Position numbers and translations under genes: made by a program
Shown here: one piece after another, positions 51,219 to 59,701 of the stretch
Position numbering within the stretch: position 1 is the first letter of the stretch
How the letters are laid out: each line of letters begins with the position of its first letter
Assembly (NCBI GenBank): GCA_965372745.1
Contig: CBDVDM010000006.1
Span: 6,951-70,950, forward strand
Direction: 5' to 3'
DNA: 64,000 nt
Source: VRUG01 sp965372745
GTDB taxonomy: Bacteria > Planctomycetota > Phycisphaerae > Sedimentisphaerales > Anaerobacaceae
The notes under the pieces: generated by a model
Told to the model about the DNA's origin: nothing
What the model saw: the letters and a program-made list of their open reading frames with translations, nothing else
The model's database searches: none

Positions 51219-51590
51219 TCAAAAGTCAAATCTCAACCACTCACATATTTTTTCTGTTGTTTTAGGCCCTATTCCTCTAACATTCTCTAAGTCAGCACAA
51301 TTACAAAAAGCCCGTCCTGTATTTTGTTTTGACCTGTTCTCACGATATGAAACAATCGCTTCTGCCTTGCCTCTACCTATTCCAGGCAGCCTCATCAAAT
51401 TTGCCGATGTCGCATCATTCGGATTTATCTGTGCATCCAAAGCAGATTGGCAGGTTGTTTCGTTGGTAAATTTCGATATGCCAAATAAAATACAGGAACA
51501 AAAAGATATAAATATCGCAAGAACAAATGAAAAACACTCAATCTTAATACGACTGTTGTCCCCCGGTTGATTCGCACATTCCCTGTTCAT
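51219..51590 (-). CDS. ComEA-like helix-hairpin-helix protein
   Basis: 123 residues. One membrane helix (about residues 19-41), then two helix-hairpin-helix motifs: INPNDATSANLMRLPGIGRGKAEAIV and ADLENVRGIGPKTTEKI. This is the layout of ComEA, which binds incoming double-stranded DNA during transformation. The cytoplasmic tail and cysteines are not informative. With pilB, pilT and cinA in the same window, DNA uptake is plausible. Confidence 0.8.
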   Translation of the reverse strand: MNRECANQPGDNSRIKIECFSFVLAIFISFCSCILFGISKFTNETTCQSALDAQINPNDATSANLMRLPGIGRGKAEAIVSYRENRSKQNTGRAFCNCADLENVRGIGPKTTEKICEWLRFDF

Positions 51591-51628
51591 AACACGCCGA
51601 ATCCAGGTAATAAAAATTCAAAACACAA

Positions 51629-53101
51629 TTAGCGGGTAAAGATAGTTTCACGCAGCTTTTGCAGTACACCAAAGGATTTTTTCTCTTCCAGCTTACTCGT
51701 TAGCAAACCGCTGTTCGTTATAGCACCGTCTTTTATGTCAACCAGATGTGAATATGTCACCGTATCCACAAAGGGTTTGCTGAATGCTATCTTATAAAAC
51801 TGCTCAAGCCACTCTCCCTGACGCTTTTGGTTCCACTGCTCATGCCACACACCCGCCACTTCAGGCGATTCCAGACCTTCGTTGGATTCACTTGGAACCT
51901 CAACCTCTGTTATATACAATGACCTGGCTATTGGCGCAAAGCTGTCTAATACTGCAGATATCTGCATCATATCCCGAATATGCATACCCGCCTGATTTTT
52001 ACCGAATCGCATCTGCAAGCCAAATGCATCAAACGTAATACCACTCTGCAAAACCATATCCATATAAACTATCGGAGGTAATGTATTTGTAGAAGCTGTA
52101 TAACACTCACTCCACGGATTACTTATCTCCACTATCTTCAAAGAGCGGTCACTGCATGCCTTCACCGCCATTGTCGCCGCACGGGTCATCTCCAATATCT
52201 GCTCGAAGCTGAAGCCAAGACAGTTGAAGACATTCATACCGCTTATCACGCGCCATACTCGTATATGACCCGCATACCGGTTCACCACCTCGGAAATAAA
52301 TTGATATGCAGCCTCACGTGTTTTTTCAAACCCATGCTTTCTGCTAACAAGCCACTTCGGTAAATTCTCCGGCAAAAAACACAGCAAAGGACCTGCACAA
52401 ATTACCAGCCGTCTCTTACTAAGCGTGTTCACACATGCATCTATAGCCGAAAAATCATAGTTGCCTTTTTCTGTTTCAATCTGTGCCCAATTAATCGGTA
52501 TCGAAACAAAATTAAACGATTCAGTAAGTTTTTCTATATATTCTGTATTCTTAATCTGCTCAGGCTCTATCTGGCACCCAAGACATCCTCGGCCAAAACC
52601 GTGATTCGTTCCTCGTGCAGTAAAAAGTGCATTTGCATGTTTGTTCGCAAGCTTCTCTGAAAAAATTACCGCTTTTTGAATAGACTCATCTGCCAACCTG
52701 GATGCTTTTGACACATCGGATATATTTTGAATCGATTTAATAAACAAATTTTGGGCATCCTGAAAAACACCTCCGTTATTCATGCCATCGAAAAACGACC
52801 AGTCTTCACGCTTGGTTATTATCTGCATTAACCTGGCGCGGGCTAACTCCACATTCAAAATATAAGGCTGTTTACGTTCCGGCAGACATGCCGTAGAAAG
52901 AAGAACCTTGCCAAATCCCTCTACAGACCACAGCAATGTCAATCCTGCTGTTTCACGATTGGGCTTCTCACATTCTATTATCCCTTTTTTGAACGTAATC
53001 CTGGACCGGCGGATTGTTATTCCATCACTGCCGAAAAGATATGCACCGCAAAGTTCAAATTCGTCTACCAACTTACCATTTTTTAAAACCTGAAATCTCA
53101 C
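51629..53101 (-). CDS. GH10-like (beta/alpha)8 glycosidase-type protein with altered active site
   Basis: 490 residues from the GTG at 53101 (AGAGG close upstream); a TTG at 53113 is the alternative. Residues 1-160 form a beta-rich N-terminal region. Residues about 160-490 resemble glycoside hydrolase family 10: FVSIPINWAQIETEKGNYDF, RVWRVISGMN and YITEVEVPS. The last carries the expected nucleophile glutamate. The expected acid/base motif W-x-V-x-N-E is replaced by WRVISGMN, which lacks the glutamate. There is no signal peptide. The natural substrate is unknown. Confidence 0.65.
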   Translation of the reverse strand: MRFQVLKNGKLVDEFELCGAYLFGSDGITIRRSRITFKKGIIECEKPNRETAGLTLLWSVEGFGKVLLSTACLPERKQPYILNVELARARLMQIITKREDWSFFDGMNNGGVFQDAQNLFIKSIQNISDVSKASRLADESIQKAVIFSEKLANKHANALFTARGTNHGFGRGCLGCQIEPEQIKNTEYIEKLTESFNFVSIPINWAQIETEKGNYDFSAIDACVNTLSKRRLVICAGPLLCFLPENLPKWLVSRKHGFEKTREAAYQFISEVVNRYAGHIRVWRVISGMNVFNCLGFSFEQILEMTRAATMAVKACSDRSLKIVEISNPWSECYTASTNTLPPIVYMDMVLQSGITFDAFGLQMRFGKNQAGMHIRDMMQISAVLDSFAPIARSLYITEVEVPSESNEGLESPEVAGVWHEQWNQKRQGEWLEQFYKIAFSKPFVDTVTYSHLVDIKDGAITNSGLLTSKLEEKKSFGVLQKLRETIFTR

Positions 53102-53177
53102 AATACCTCTCAAATCAGATTCTTATCTTTACTCTATTTTCGACCAATACTACCGGGTTTGTCATATAATCTGTATG

Positions 53178-53206
53178 ATTATAGCAGTTAAAAAACCGAA
53201 ACGCAA
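53178..53206 (-). promoter_or_regulatory. Predicted sigma-70 promoter for the GH10-like gene
   Basis: On the minus strand TTGCGT, 17-bp spacer, perfect TATAAT, about 75 bp before the GTG at 53101. Confidence 0.55.
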
Positions 53207-53482
53207 TCGAAACTTTCTTTTTGATTATTCTTAAATAACCACTGAAAGGACTCTTGGATATTCATTCCTGGAAAGCCACGTTAGACTGCTTTATGTCTCT
53301 TAATGAAATTGTAATACCAAGTCCGATTATTAAATGCGATGTTGTCATTTCGACCGAAGGGCCACGAAGTGGCTCGTAGTGGAGAAATCTGTTTTTTTAA
53401 TAGATTTCTCGACTCGCTTACGCCTCGCTCGAAGTGACACACGAGCGCATTAACTAATCGTAATTCGTATAAGGTATGTGAT
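53207..53482. other. Noncoding region holding a long inverted repeat
   Basis: No gene is seen. The central part is the inverted repeat at 53343-53439; the rest is unremarkable. Confidence 0.4.
53343..53439. repeat. Imperfect long inverted-repeat element (97 bp)
   Basis: Ends TGTCATTTCGA and TCGAAGTGACA are inverted repeats with one mismatch. An inner pair GAGAAATCT (53382-53390) and AGATTTCTC (53402-53410) surrounds a T-rich loop. Elements of this wording are common intergenic repeats in several phyla. Only one copy is in the window. Confidence 0.6.
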
Positions 53483-53953
53483 CTAATTCAATGACACTTC
53501 ATCGGGTACGTATGAGACGTGATTCTTCATTTGAAGCTCGTAGAGAAGGTTGTTTTTCTCAAGAAGCCTGGCAATCAGGCTAACCTGGTTAAGTAGCATT
53601 TCAATCAGGTCTATATTTATCAACGTCGATTCCGGACTGTACCGCGGCAATGCCAGTATCACGTATCCGCAATTAGTACGCTCTGTACACAACTGCGCCG
53701 CAACTATACTAAAATCGTCTATCTGCGTAACAACAGGTTCGTCACCGTCATCAATCTTATCACGCAAATCTTTCAAATATGACTCGCTGATATTCAATGC
53801 CGAGAATCGTTCAGAATCGCTGGGCCAACAGTTTCCCTCACTATCCATAATTACCATAACAGGACCTTGCTCCGGCATAATCTCAAATATATGCCTTGCT
53901 GTCAACTCGTTTAATGCACCGCTCTGCGAAAATGACGAATCAAACATATCCAT
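53483..53953 (-). CDS. Hypothetical protein near partner-switching genes
   Basis: 156 residues, acidic, cytoplasmic. Segments such as PVMVIMDSEGNCWPSDSE and CGYVILALPRYSPES look like strands of a PAS/GAF-like sensor fold, and the C-terminal helix (LLNQVSLIARLLEKNNLLYELQ) could be a coiled coil. No family is recognised. AAGGAG is 9 bases before the ATG. It lies downstream of the amidase, RsbW and STAS genes on the same strand, with a 197-bp gap. Confidence 0.55.
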   Translation of the reverse strand: MDMFDSSFSQSGALNELTARHIFEIMPEQGPVMVIMDSEGNCWPSDSERFSALNISESYLKDLRDKIDDGDEPVVTQIDDFSIVAAQLCTERTNCGYVILALPRYSPESTLINIDLIEMLLNQVSLIARLLEKNNLLYELQMKNHVSYVPDEVSLN

Positions 53954-54150
53954 ATGCTAAAACTCCTTACTCTGTTTTCAATATACCACTGTCAGCCTGC
54001 ATTTCGGTTGAATTATACGAAGACTTGTTTAGCTTCTTAATTTGCGTAAAAATACATCACTTTAAGACATGAAAACAGCTATCACTTTAACTGTAAGATA
54101 TGTTTATAGGACCCAATCACCATGCGATTAAAAGCTAACTATCAAACTAA

Positions 54151-54792
54151 TCAAAATTCAAGTGTCGATTTTAGACGTGACATCGGAAATCTTTTCCCCG
54201 GGCAATCCGTCACACCTGCACCCGGAGTTGATTTGTGACCATATACACGGCCTTTACTTATTGCGTAACGTTTTTGAAGAAAATGAATCAGTTTCTTAAC
54301 CGCCTCCATCTGTTTTGTTGTCGGAGCTGTCTTATTAAAATTACCAACAAGACAAATACCGACAGCCTCTTTATTCGCCCAGTTTCCTGCAGTTCCACCG
54401 CAATGTGCACCTGTCTTCTGCTGTCGCCAGCGGTATGTAACCTCAACTTCACCATCACCGCTGTTAGTACCATTACCTATCACAAAATCATACCCGACCC
54501 CCTCCCAATGATTGCCTTCACGATGCCACTTATCAAATATTGCAGCATTACCATTCTTCGTACCCGAATGATGTATCACTATCGCCGTCCATTTCCTCTC
54601 CAAATGCGATGGCGGCACCCATCCACGAGGCACATAACTATTTACCTTTACAACCTCTTTGGGTAGTTGCGAAATCTTAGGCAGGACTATTTCCGGTGTT
54701 GATGTATGCGTAATTTGCGGCATCGGCTCTGCCTGATATACACAACCGCCAAGAATGCTGATACATAAACACGCTATAAAAAGCCTATTCAT
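54151..54792 (-). CDS. N-acetylmuramoyl-L-alanine amidase lipoprotein (amidase_2/PGRP)
   Basis: 213 residues. Lipobox ILGGC (Cys16). The amidase domain (about residues 68-205) keeps its zinc ligands: His in IVIHHSG, His in GHK and Cys in TDCPGK; GAHCGG is also typical. It cleaves the bond between MurNAc and L-Ala in peptidoglycan from a membrane-anchored position. It is 13 bp downstream of the RsbW-like gene, so its expression is linked to the regulators. Confidence 0.88.
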   Translation of the reverse strand: MNRLFIACLCISILGGCVYQAEPMPQITHTSTPEIVLPKISQLPKEVVKVNSYVPRGWVPPSHLERKWTAIVIHHSGTKNGNAAIFDKWHREGNHWEGVGYDFVIGNGTNSGDGEVEVTYRWRQQKTGAHCGGTAGNWANKEAVGICLVGNFNKTAPTTKQMEAVKKLIHFLQKRYAISKGRVYGHKSTPGAGVTDCPGKRFPMSRLKSTLEF

Positions 54793-54805
54793 TTTCTGAT
54801 ATCCA

Positions 54806-55240
54806 TTACTTAATTTTTGTTTTTTTACTACGATACTTGACCATACGCACGCTGTTGCCTGACTGATTGAATTCTACCACATCCATATATGCACGCATTA
54901 GAAGCAATCCCCGTCCTCCTGTTTTATAAAGATTTTCCTGACTCCGCGGGTCCGGCACAGCCTCCGGTTTAAATCCACCACCTTCATCTGTCATACTTAT
55001 TTCAATCTTATCGGTATCTACCGAATAATCGATTTTAACTTCTTTCAGGGTATTCATTTTATTACCGTGTTTCACTGCATTGATAAATGCCTCTTCCAAT
55101 GCAAGATGGATAGCGAAGATGTCCTCCGGACTAAATTCATTCGCTTCAAGCTGAGTCAGAATCCATCGGCACTCCTCTTCAATTACTGATGGCCTGCTTT
55201 CAAGAGTCATTGACCGACTTATAGGTATCTTCATTACCAT
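54806..55240 (-). CDS. RsbW-type anti-sigma factor / serine kinase
   Basis: 144 residues if the ATG at 55240 is used; 55234 and a TTG at 55261 are alternatives. GHKL ATPase fold with N-box HLALEEAFINAVKHGN, G1 DEGGGFKPE and G2 GGRGLLLM. Such proteins bind a sigma factor or another target and phosphorylate a STAS antagonist, which is probably the product of the gene at 55487. No sigma factor is encoded nearby. Confidence 0.88.
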   Translation of the reverse strand: MVMKIPISRSMTLESRPSVIEEECRWILTQLEANEFSPEDIFAIHLALEEAFINAVKHGNKMNTLKEVKIDYSVDTDKIEISMTDEGGGFKPEAVPDPRSQENLYKTGGRGLLLMRAYMDVVEFNQSGNSVRMVKYRSKKTKIK

Positions 55241-55300
55241 CGCTTCACTATCTTTTAACAACAGTCTAACTCATAAGTTACCTGTAAAGAGTTTTTGGAT

Positions 55301-55446
55301 ATCCCGATTTATCGGGATTGTTTAGCCGTCGCCGTACTGGCGATACATTAACCGCCTTCGGCGGAACTTCTTTCCCGATACATCGGGACGGATTTATATT
55401 TTTATATCTCTGTGTTCTCTGTGACCTCTGTCCCGATGTATCGGGA
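55301..55446. repeat. Three copies of TCCCGAT-NN-ATCGGGA plus two hairpins
   Basis: Perfect palindromic pairs with 2-base spacers occur at 55302-55317 (spacer TT, arms extended to 8), 55373-55388 (AC) and 55431-55446 (GT). Between them lie a TTAG-headed hairpin (55322-55346) and CCGCC-ttc-GGCGG (55352-55364). All are in the gap between the STAS and RsbW-like genes. Confidence 0.6.
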
Positions 55447-55486
55447 ATACAAATTCCTATACATTCGAGTTGCTTTCAGGGCTCCT

Positions 55487-55855
55487 TTAATCTGACACTG
55501 ACAAACTCTCTTCTGCACTAACTAAATCTTCATAGATATCAAATATTTTTGTCAGCCGCGTTATTTTGAAAATTTCATAGATTTTCGAGTTTATATTACA
55601 AAATCGAAGCTGTCCATCGTGTTCATAGACGTTTTTGCTGATTCGTATTAAAAGCCCTAACACTGCTGACGAGAGAAATTGAACATTGCAAAAATCAAGT
55701 ATCAGGTTCAATCGTTTAGACTGCTCAATTACTGACATAATTGAATCCTGGATAGCTTTGATTTCCTGTTCTTCGAGGATTTTCTCATCGACAAACGTAA
55801 TTACCGTCGCATTTTCGGTATAATCAACGCTTATTCTCGGTTTTATAGGCACCAT
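55487..55855 (-). CDS. STAS-domain anti-sigma factor antagonist
   Basis: 122 residues from the ATG at 55855 (GGAG 6 bases upstream); the frame opens at a TTG four codons earlier. SpoIIAA-like fold: LNLILDFCNVQFLSSAVLGLLIRI carries the phosphorylatable serine. It would bind the RsbW-like kinase when dephosphorylated and free its target. It is separated from the kinase gene by a 246-bp repeat-rich gap but is on the same strand. Confidence 0.88.
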   Translation of the reverse strand: MVPIKPRISVDYTENATVITFVDEKILEEQEIKAIQDSIMSVIEQSKRLNLILDFCNVQFLSSAVLGLLIRISKNVYEHDGQLRFCNINSKIYEIFKITRLTKIFDIYEDLVSAEESLSVSD

Positions 55856-55889
55856 AACTGACTCCAAAGTTCGCTGAAATTATGCCGAA

Positions 55890-55918
55890 ATCTTATGTTA
55901 GAATGACTCGCATGTCAA
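55890..55918 (-). promoter_or_regulatory. Predicted sigma-70 promoter for the STAS gene
   Basis: On the minus strand TTGACA, 17-bp spacer, TAAGAT, 35 bp before the ATG at 55855. Confidence 0.6.
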
Positions 55919-55977
55919 GTTTTTTGCCAAATACACTTTTTAATAAGGACTCAATAGGATATCAGTGAGTGGTATAT

Positions 55978-56130
55978 TTAGCCTGCGGTTTCACCGCAGG
56001 TTTAGATCTTCTATGGAGGATGGGCGGTTTCACCGCAGGTTTTTTCTGTATCGTTTAGCCCACAACTTTACGTTGGTGGGTTTTATTCCATATCGGTTAG
56101 CCCTGGCCCGCCGTAGGAGGGTGGGCAGGG
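55978..56130 (+). repeat. Second cluster of TTAG-headed palindromes
   Basis: Heads at 55978, 56055 and 56097. The first hairpin is CCTGCGGT-ttc-ACCGCAGG (perfect 8 bp, 55982-56000). The second is CCCACAAC with a bulged partner ending GTGGG, and the third CCCTG ... CAGGG. A partial headless copy (GCGGT-ttc-ACCGC) lies around 56024-56036. The heads match those around the RAYT gene 20 kb away. Confidence 0.65.
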
Positions 56131-56137
56131 TAATTTC

Positions 56138-56166
56138 TTGACTTTTCCCCCAAGGCTGTTTATTTT
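56138..56166 (+). promoter_or_regulatory. Predicted sigma-70 promoter for the DUF4062 module
   Basis: TTGACT, 17-bp spacer, TATTTT, directly after the TTAG palindromes and about 45 bp before the ATG at 56212. Confidence 0.5.
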
Positions 56167-56211
56167 ATTTGATTGGCGAAAAAATAGCTGTAAATAGGAT
56201 AATTTATAAAG

Positions 56212-56787
56212 ATGATAAAGCTCAGAGGATACAAAATATTTATTTCTTCGCCCAGCGATTTAGAAGATGAAGAAGAAACAATCAAAAAATGTATCCACCG
56301 GTTCAATTTTTTTCATGCCTTAAAAGAGAAAAAGATTTTTATTCCATTTTCATCAAAAGAGGTTTCAGGGAGAACAGGCAGAGGTCAAGGAGTAATAAAT
56401 GAAAAGTTAGAAGGCGCTGAATTTCAGATAGTAATGTTTTGGAAAAGATGGGGTACTCCAACAGGCGCAGAATATAGTTCTGGCACACATGAAGAATACG
56501 AAATAGGAAAAAAATTAAAACTTCCAGGTAACCTATTCGAGATATTAGTTTTGTTTAAAAACGAAGAAGATCTAGACCCAGGGGAGCAACTTAAACAAAT
56601 TCGTGAATTTAAAAAAGAGATTGAAACGAATAACGAAGTTTTGCATAAACCATTTGGTGACAATTTCGAATTGTCGAAAGAAATAGATGCATTCTTGACC
56701 GAGGCGCTTGCTATAACAAAAGGGGACGTTATACCACAGGAGAAAGATGTAAAAGCAAGTGATGTTAAAGAGCCATCAGAGATTTGA
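56212..56787 (+). CDS. DUF4062-like / TIR-fold protein, possible defence effector
   Basis: 191 residues. N-terminal YKIFISSPSDLEDEEETI is the classic opening of DUF4062 (strand then S-S-x-x-DL-x-x-E). Further on, WKRWGTPTGAEYSSGTHEEYEIGKK fits the pattern of stress and defence proteins of this TIR-like Rossmann fold, with possibly catalytic Glu residues (near 101-103). In many proteins this domain is fused to STAND NTPases; here it stands alone. The C terminus (ITKGDVIPQEKDVKASDV) is a charged linker. The gene is AT-rich, and the next gene starts 4 bp after its stop, so the two are probably coupled. NAD or nucleotide cleavage is a guess. Confidence 0.7.
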   Translation: MIKLRGYKIFISSPSDLEDEEETIKKCIHRFNFFHALKEKKIFIPFSSKEVSGRTGRGQGVINEKLEGAEFQIVMFWKRWGTPTGAEYSSGTHEEYEIGKKLKLPGNLFEILVLFKNEEDLDPGEQLKQIREFKKEIETNNEVLHKPFGDNFELSKEIDAFLTEALAITKGDVIPQEKDVKASDVKEPSEI

Positions 56788-56791
56788 TTTT

Positions 56792-59701
56792 ATGAGTAAT
56801 TTTTATAAACAAGCTGAAATATTAGATAAACTGATTAAGTTGGCAAATCCGAGCCATAAGGATTTACAGCAACTAAAGTCTATACTTAAAGATGATGAGG
56901 AATTAAAAGTATATTTTTTTAATAATAATAACAATTATAAATGGGTGACATTATTAGATTCGACAGATGAGTTTTTGTCGCTTGAAAGAGCTACTGATGA
57001 AATTGTTTCAAGTGATTTTGTAAAAGTGGCGTATTTAGTTAAAGCCGCTGAAGAATTTCCTGATGAGGTTATGGAGATTATCGCCAGACTTGATGCCAAG
57101 AATCCATCTGTCAAGGGTATCATGTTGCAAGCTTTATTAAATGTGGAACCTGATAAATCAGTTCGTTTGACTTGGCTTATAATTAAATATCTATCTATTT
57201 CCAAAGAAGTTAACTGGTATCATTCCGGAGAGAGTGCCGCAAAATTAATGGTCAAACTTTCAGATAAATATATAAATGAATCTTTTGCCATTGCAGAAAA
57301 ACTTCTGGAAATAAGAAATTCCGAGCAAAGAAACAAGGCAGAATCTAACTTTAAAGAATATCATTATAAGAATTTATTGTTTAACTACTATCCCAAGCTT
57401 TGGGAGAAGGATGCATTTAGAGCATTTAAAATACTTTTTAATCAATTAAATAATTACCTCAATGAAATCCAAAAAGACAAAGACTATGATATTAGCTCGT
57501 TAGCTTACTTTGGACACTTTGAAAGCATAGATGAAATAGAAAAAGAAACTGTATATGGTCGAAAGATAGAGTTGATGGCTTTAAAGGGTCTTCGTGAAAT
57601 CGGAAAGGCTATTTTAGACAAGCAATACGACAAAACAGATAAATTCTTTGATTATATTGAACAAGTGAATTTTGAGATATTTAAGCAACTCGAAATGTAT
57701 CTTCTTAGGTTTGTCAAAACTGGCGACCAGAAAGAAAGAATCCAAAATATACTGCTCAATAAAAAATATCTTTATAAATCCGATTGTCACAACGGATACA
57801 TCCTGCTGTTAAGGGATAAGATTTGCGAATTTGATAAAAGCGTTAGCGTCCAGATATTGGCCATCTTGGTAGATAAGGTTGAAAAGGATTCAATCGAATA
57901 CAAAGAGTGGATTGAAAAGAATAGGGAAGAAAGTCGCCAGCAAGATTTTGATGTTGAAAAATATAAAAGCAAAATAATGGCCAAATGGCTTTATCCTCTC
58001 AAAAATAATCCTTTATTTACTGAGATTTATAAAGAACACAAAGAAAAGAGTGGATTGCCAGAAGATCAATTAAAATCCGAACCAAGAGTCACTCATAGTG
58101 AATGGGTCGATGAAAAAGAAGGCAGTGTTATAAGTATTGAAGAAATGATGAAAATGGAACCATTAGAGGTTCTTGAAAAACTCAAAGATAAAAAAAACTG
58201 GAAATATGTTGGTGAAAGGTGGTGGCAGGATGAAGAAGGTGATGCAATTTCTCAGGTTTTCGAAAAGGTGGTCAAAGAGCAATTTGAAGATTATGTTGTA
58301 TTGAGGCCAGAAGAAATTCTGAAATTGAAGCCTTTATTTGTCAACCGATACACAAATAGGTTAATGAATGCGTTAGGTGAAAATAAAGAGCTAAAAGAAT
58401 CTAACTGGCTCAAGCTTCTTGATTTTGGGCTTTATCTGAATAAGACAAAAGGTAATGATAAAGAATACGATTGGGCTTATAGAAGTATATTGTCATCCTT
58501 AAGTGATGTGATAAGTGAAGATACTCTCAAGCAAACTGTAGTAGAAAGTTGTCTTGGTAAGTTTTGGGAATTTACAGAAAGTTTGTGCCGATATGATGAT
58601 GGAGAAAAAGAAGAAAGTGATTCTGATCCTCACCAAAGGAGCATAAATTGCGTACAAGGAAAAGCTTTTAAACTAGCTATTAGATTTGCGGTAGTTTGTA
58701 ATAATATTAGCCAAGAGAAATATCAAAATGAAATATCAAAAAAGTTAAAGAATGTATTAGAATATGTTTTAAATGAGGTTTCATATAAAAAAATTCGTTG
58801 CGTAATCGGTGTTTGGTTTCCTCAAATACACTGGCTTGAAAAAGATTGGGTAGATGATCATATTGATGAAATTTTCAATGAGAGTGATTATGATGACTGG
58901 AATGTAATTTGGGGTAGTTACCTAAACTGGAGTAGAGCATCTGGAAATACTTTTCTGTATTTATCTGAAAAAGAAAAATATGACTTTGCTATACAACATA
59001 TTAATGAAGAGGATAAATACAAAAGGTCTAGAGTACCAGCTAAAGGCTTAGTTGAGCATTTAATGATAGCCTACTTCAATGACTGGATTGAAGATAAACA
59101 TCCTTTATTACAACAATTTTATTCAACTTCAACACCAAAGTTAAAAGGGAAGGCTGCTATATTCCTTGAAACAGGTTTTAAGGCTGTAAAAGAGAAAGGC
59201 GATAAAGCTCGTATAGCAGAAAAAGGAGAAAAACTTAAAAAATATTGGGAGAAACGTATAGAAGAAATGAGTCAGAATCCAAAACTTAATTTTGAAGAAG
59301 CTATTGGATTTTTTGATTGGATCGATAATACGCTGATTGAACCAAAGCGGACATTAGAACTCATGTTGAGGACACTTGAATTAACTAAGGGGAAACTTGG
59401 CAAAAATAGGGATGAGATAACTTTAGTACAAGGTGTCTGCAAAATAGGTGTAGATAATGAATTATTGGCCTTAAAATGCATGAATAAAATGATGGAGGGC
59501 AAACCTGAGTGGATGTCATTTTCTGTTTATGAAGAAGATTTAAAAACATTCTTAAACCATATAGTTGATTTAAGTGATAAGCACAAAAATATTATGGAAA
59601 TCCGCAAAGAGGCTATAGAACTGGTGAATGCTTATGGCCGAAGACAGATTGATGAACTAAGACCATATTATTATAAACTTTCTAAAATAGGTTCACGTTA
59701 A
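56792..59701 (+). CDS. Large helical protein of unknown function, partner of the DUF4062-like gene
   Basis: 969 residues from the ATG at 56792 (frame open from 56759, overlapping the previous gene). The start MSNFYKQAEILDKLIKLANP and regular helical stretches over the whole length suggest an alpha-solenoid (HEAT- or ARM-like) protein. No Walker A, helicase, nuclease or membrane motif is visible. Asp/Glu/Lys-rich and AT-rich compared with the flanking chromosome. Size, solenoid character and the DUF4062 partner are reminiscent of sensor/effector pairs of antiphage islands, but I cannot assign it to a known system. Confidence 0.6.
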   Translation: MSNFYKQAEILDKLIKLANPSHKDLQQLKSILKDDEELKVYFFNNNNNYKWVTLLDSTDEFLSLERATDEIVSSDFVKVAYLVKAAEEFPDEVMEIIARLDAKNPSVKGIMLQALLNVEPDKSVRLTWLIIKYLSISKEVNWYHSGESAAKLMVKLSDKYINESFAIAEKLLEIRNSEQRNKAESNFKEYHYKNLLFNYYPKLWEKDAFRAFKILFNQLNNYLNEIQKDKDYDISSLAYFGHFESIDEIEKETVYGRKIELMALKGLREIGKAILDKQYDKTDKFFDYIEQVNFEIFKQLEMYLLRFVKTGDQKERIQNILLNKKYLYKSDCHNGYILLLRDKICEFDKSVSVQILAILVDKVEKDSIEYKEWIEKNREESRQQDFDVEKYKSKIMAKWLYPLKNNPLFTEIYKEHKEKSGLPEDQLKSEPRVTHSEWVDEKEGSVISIEEMMKMEPLEVLEKLKDKKNWKYVGERWWQDEEGDAISQVFEKVVKEQFEDYVVLRPEEILKLKPLFVNRYTNRLMNALGENKELKESNWLKLLDFGLYLNKTKGNDKEYDWAYRSILSSLSDVISEDTLKQTVVESCLGKFWEFTESLCRYDDGEKEESDSDPHQRSINCVQGKAFKLAIRFAVVCNNISQEKYQNEISKKLKNVLEYVLNEVSYKKIRCVIGVWFPQIHWLEKDWVDDHIDEIFNESDYDDWNVIWGSYLNWSRASGNTFLYLSEKEKYDFAIQHINEEDKYKRSRVPAKGLVEHLMIAYFNDWIEDKHPLLQQFYSTSTPKLKGKAAIFLETGFKAVKEKGDKARIAEKGEKLKKYWEKRIEEMSQNPKLNFEEAIGFFDWIDNTLIEPKRTLELMLRTLELTKGKLGKNRDEITLVQGVCKIGVDNELLALKCMNKMMEGKPEWMSFSVYEEDLKTFLNHIVDLSDKHKNIMEIRKEAIELVNAYGRRQIDELRPYYYKLSKIGSR

